A stretch of DNA of 64,000 nt from Microbacterium sp. BH-3-3-3 (GTDB taxonomy: Bacteria; Actinomycetota; Actinomycetes; Actinomycetales; Microbacteriaceae): NCBI RefSeq assembly GCF_001792815.1, contig NZ_CP017674.1, positions 744,001 to 808,000 of the forward strand, written 5' to 3'. Within the stretch, counting starts at the first letter, position 1; the number at the start of each line of letters is the position of its first letter. The notes below the pieces were generated by a model, which saw nothing but the letters and a program-made list of their open reading frames with translations, did not search any database and was not told where the DNA came from. The position numbers and the translations under genes were made by a program. Below, one piece after another: positions 61,822 through 64,000 of the stretch.

Positions 61822-61833
61822 CCTCCGACCGTA
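61822..61833 (-). promoter_or_regulatory. -10 element for leaderless glgP
   Basis: Minus-strand TACGGT (61833-61828) ends 6 nt before GTG 61821; GGAGG lies directly against the start, too close to act as a normal ribosome site. Confidence 0.55.
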
Positions 61834-61933
61834 ATCAGAACGACCCCGTCCTGCCAGGATTCACCGAGAACGACACATGATCTTCACCACCGCGCCGCAC
61901 GACGACCGGGGGCCGGATGCCGGATGCCGGCGG

Positions 61934-63772
61934 TCAGCGCAGACCGCACCCGTCGACGACCTGCGTCTTGCCTTCGATGAGGTTCTTCGTCCAGGTGTAG
62001 AGGACCGGCAGGAACCGCGACTTCGGCAGGATGGGGCGCAGGTGGTCGTAGCCCGCGTACGTCGCCCACCGCACCGGCTGCCCCTCGGCGCAGAGCTTCT
62101 GCACGTAGTCGCGCTGCAGGCTCGGCGGGATGACCTCGTCGTCGGCTCCCCAGGCCACGAGCATCGGCGTGCCGAGCGGCTCGGTCATGGCGTTCTCGGC
62201 GAGTCGGCGTCCGAGGGCGCCGTCGGTGAGGTCGGCGTTGTACAGCGGGCGGTCCTCCGACACCCCGAGCGCCGTCAGCACCGAGACGACGACGCCCGGC
62301 TCGGTGGGGCATCGCTGGGTCATCTCGAGCACGATCGAGCGCGAGCCCTCGGCGATGTAGTCGTCGAGGTGCACGTCGGCGTAGGTCTGCGAGTACGGCA
62401 CCAGCACCCACGAGGTGATCACCGAGAGCATGGCGTTCGGCGGTCCCGACAGCAGCTCGCGCGCCAGGGCGGGCGGGTCGGCGACGGGGGCGACCACGGC
62501 CGTGCCGAGTACGTCGATCCCGGGGGCGTAGTCCTCGGCGATCGCGGTGGTCCACAGCGCCGCGTGTCCGCCCTGCGAGTGGCCCCAGACCACCGTGTCG
62601 GGCGAGAGGGTCACGTCGGTGCGCAGCTCCGCCGTCGCCAGCACCGCGTCCAGCGACGAGCGCGCCTCGCCCCGGCCGATCAGGTAGGGGTAGGTGCCGG
62701 GTGCACCCTGGCCGGAGAAGTCCGAGGCGACGACCACCCAGCCGGCCTTCAGCGCCTGCTCGAGGGCCGGGATCGACCACCGGGTCGCCGAGGCGTCGCG
62801 CAGGCTCGGTGCGCACCCCTGGGCCACCCCCGTCGTGCCGTGGTTCCAGATGATGACGGGACGCGGTCCCGGGGGCGGGTCCTTGGGCATGATCACGAGG
62901 GCGCTCGCCACGGCGGGCCGGCTCACGGCATCCCTCGTCGTGTAGAGGATGCGCGTGACGTCGCCGTTCTGGGGAAGGCGGCCGAGGTACGCGTCGGAGC
63001 GGATGAGACGGCCGTGACCGCTCGGCACCTCGGCCGGGGCGTCGTAGAAGGCGTCGACGACCGGAGCGCCGTCGTTGAGCCAGTCGTTCAGCCACCACCC
63101 GCCCGCGGCGGTCGCGACCAGCACCAGGGAGAGGGCGTAGCGGCCGGCGGCGGCCCAGCGCAGCCGCGTCCGGCGACGTCGAACGGCCCGCGGCGCGTCG
63201 AACGGCGTTCGCGGCGCGTGCGGACGACGGATGCCGCGGACTCCGCGGGCGAACACCCCCACGCCGAACACGATCGTGCGCACCCCGAACACCACCGCGA
63301 GCACCAGGACCGTGACGTCGGGCCAGGTGAACGACAGCAGTCCGAGGGCGATCTGGGCGACACCCCAGGCCAACGACAGCACGCGGGCGCTGACCTGACC
63401 CGGCGAGACGGCGCGTCCCACCGACGCGAGCCCCCCGATGACGAGCAGCACCGCGAGCACGGGCGGCAGCAGTTCGAGGCTGCGCCCCAGCCAGACCAGG
63501 ACCGCGACACCGGCGACGATCCAGGCGGCGGCCACCGACCGCGCCCACCATCCGGCGGGGCGCGCGACCAACTCGACGATGCCCATCACCACGGCACTGG
63601 CACCGACGTAGATGCCGAGCAAGACCAGCGAGGTGAGCGGCCGCGACACGATCAACGCCCCCAGCACCACCACGACGATCCCGACGATCAGCAGCACGCG
63701 CGGCGGGGCGTGGCGGGTGAGCACGGGGAGCGCATTCCACCGGCGCGGGCGCGGGCGGCGGGGAGCGGGCAT
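61934..63772 (-). CDS. Membrane-anchored lipase/esterase (HdeD-like membrane domain + alpha/beta-hydrolase)
   Basis: 612 residues. Residues 1 to about 190 carry six membrane helices resembling HdeD/DUF308 proteins; a basic linker and one more helix (about 205-225) lead to a secretory-lipase-type hydrolase. The nucleophile is in VVWGHSQGGHAAL, the acid probably in GADDEVIPPS, and the base in AGYDHL. The hydrolase should face the cell exterior. This fusion of a DUF308-like domain to a lipase is uncommon. ATG 63772, TAGGAT 6 nt upstream. Confidence 0.78.
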   Translation of the reverse strand: MPAPRRPRPRRWNALPVLTRHAPPRVLLIVGIVVVVLGALIVSRPLTSLVLLGIYVGASAVVMGIVELVARPAGWWARSVAAAWIVAGVAVLVWLGRSLELLPPVLAVLLVIGGLASVGRAVSPGQVSARVLSLAWGVAQIALGLLSFTWPDVTVLVLAVVFGVRTIVFGVGVFARGVRGIRRPHAPRTPFDAPRAVRRRRTRLRWAAAGRYALSLVLVATAAGGWWLNDWLNDGAPVVDAFYDAPAEVPSGHGRLIRSDAYLGRLPQNGDVTRILYTTRDAVSRPAVASALVIMPKDPPPGPRPVIIWNHGTTGVAQGCAPSLRDASATRWSIPALEQALKAGWVVVASDFSGQGAPGTYPYLIGRGEARSSLDAVLATAELRTDVTLSPDTVVWGHSQGGHAALWTTAIAEDYAPGIDVLGTAVVAPVADPPALARELLSGPPNAMLSVITSWVLVPYSQTYADVHLDDYIAEGSRSIVLEMTQRCPTEPGVVVSVLTALGVSEDRPLYNADLTDGALGRRLAENAMTEPLGTPMLVAWGADDEVIPPSLQRDYVQKLCAEGQPVRWATYAGYDHLRPILPKSRFLPVLYTWTKNLIEGKTQVVDGCGLR

Positions 63773-63784
63773 CAGGCAATCCTA
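63773..63784 (-). promoter_or_regulatory. -10 element for leaderless lipase gene
   Basis: Minus-strand TAGGAT (63784-63779) ends 6 nt before ATG 63772. Confidence 0.6.
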
Positions 63785-63953
63785 GGCAACGCGGCACCGC
63801 CCGAATCGGGCGAGGGGCGGGGCGCGGGGCTCGGGCCTCCGCGGACGCCGCGAGACGACGCGCGACGGGCGCGGCCACGCGGGCGAACGCACGGCGCCGC
63901 ACACGACGCAAGGGACACGGCACACGCGATTACCGGATTCCCGCACCGCGGCA

Positions 63954-63968
63954 TACGGTTCGTCCGTG
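63954..63968 (+). promoter_or_regulatory. -10 element for the gene entering the right edge
   Basis: TACGGT (63954-63959) ends 6 nt before GTG 63966. Confidence 0.45.
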
Positions 63969-64000
63969 CCGTCTTCCGCCCGAACAGCCGCGCGCGATGC
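63966..64000 (+). CDS. Start of an unidentified gene (truncated by window end)
   Basis: From GTG 63966 the frame reads MPSSARTAARDA and stays open to the edge. The call rests only on the -10 hexamer at the leaderless distance. Function cannot be guessed from twelve codons. Confidence 0.35.
   Translation, partial: MPSSARTAARD

Noticed and set aside
1..64000. tRNA or rRNA genes
   Set aside because: I saw no stretch with GTTCGAATC-type T-loops and matching acceptor stems, nor any rRNA-like sequence; a tRNAscan-SE/Rfam run would settle this.

Overview
The window is high-GC (about 70 percent) actinobacterial chromosome. Gene content, GTG/TTG starts and the order thyA-folA, dapB, pnp, rpsO, ribF, truB, rbfA, infB, ylxR, nusA (all on the minus strand) match the chromosomal backbone known from Actinobacteria such as Mycobacterium. 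The best guess is a Microbacteriaceae member, probably Microbacterium or a close relative; this rests on recognition of protein style and order, not on a search. I see no rRNA, tRNA, CRISPR array, insertion sequence or prophage.

Layout. 0-8.8 kb: a truncated AbiEi-like gene, a NUDIX hydrolase, the coupled thyA-folA-SDR operon, a thioredoxin/DUF4395 pair, OsmC plus an epimerase, dapB with a TPR protein, a histidine phosphatase and an atypical aldo/keto reductase. 8.9-20.7 kb: PNPase with a structured leader, a secreted SLT-like protein, a glycosyltransferase-SGNH fusion, DedA, a secreted-type nuclease family protein, a methyltransferase, the CE1759/CE1758 flavin pair and an acyltransferase. 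20.7-24.3 kb: the efeUOB iron-uptake operon behind a DtxR/IdeR-type box. 24.5-37 kb: a 2OG oxygenase, rpsO, DUF167, two transporters, YceI, FKBP, PrsW protease, FAH hydrolase, aspartase, a phosphodiesterase and a PiT phosphate transporter next to a PHO box. 37-48.5 kb: oligopeptidase B, a DUF559 nuclease gene bracketed by palindromes, pfkA, a SNF2 helicase, a copper ATPase behind a CsoR-type operator and an MFS exporter. 48.6-59.1 kb: the translation/RNA block ribF, truB, rbfA, infB, ylxR, nusA interrupted by mutY and small membrane proteins, then an HD protein. 59.3-64 kb: glycogen phosphorylase, a membrane-anchored lipase and the first codons of another gene.

Two genome-wide habits stand out. 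First, many genes have a TAnnnT hexamer exactly 6 nt upstream of the start codon, the signature of leaderless transcription. Second, many gene-free gaps hold a large, near-perfect palindrome (arms about 14-29 nt, loops often exactly 16 nt). The sequences belong to different families but share a common geometry. Two pairs of one family bracket the DUF559 nuclease gene at 39676-40569, which is the best candidate in the window for an undescribed element. In addition, the heptamer GGATGCC/GGCATCC occurs about once per 640 bp, far above what base composition predicts.
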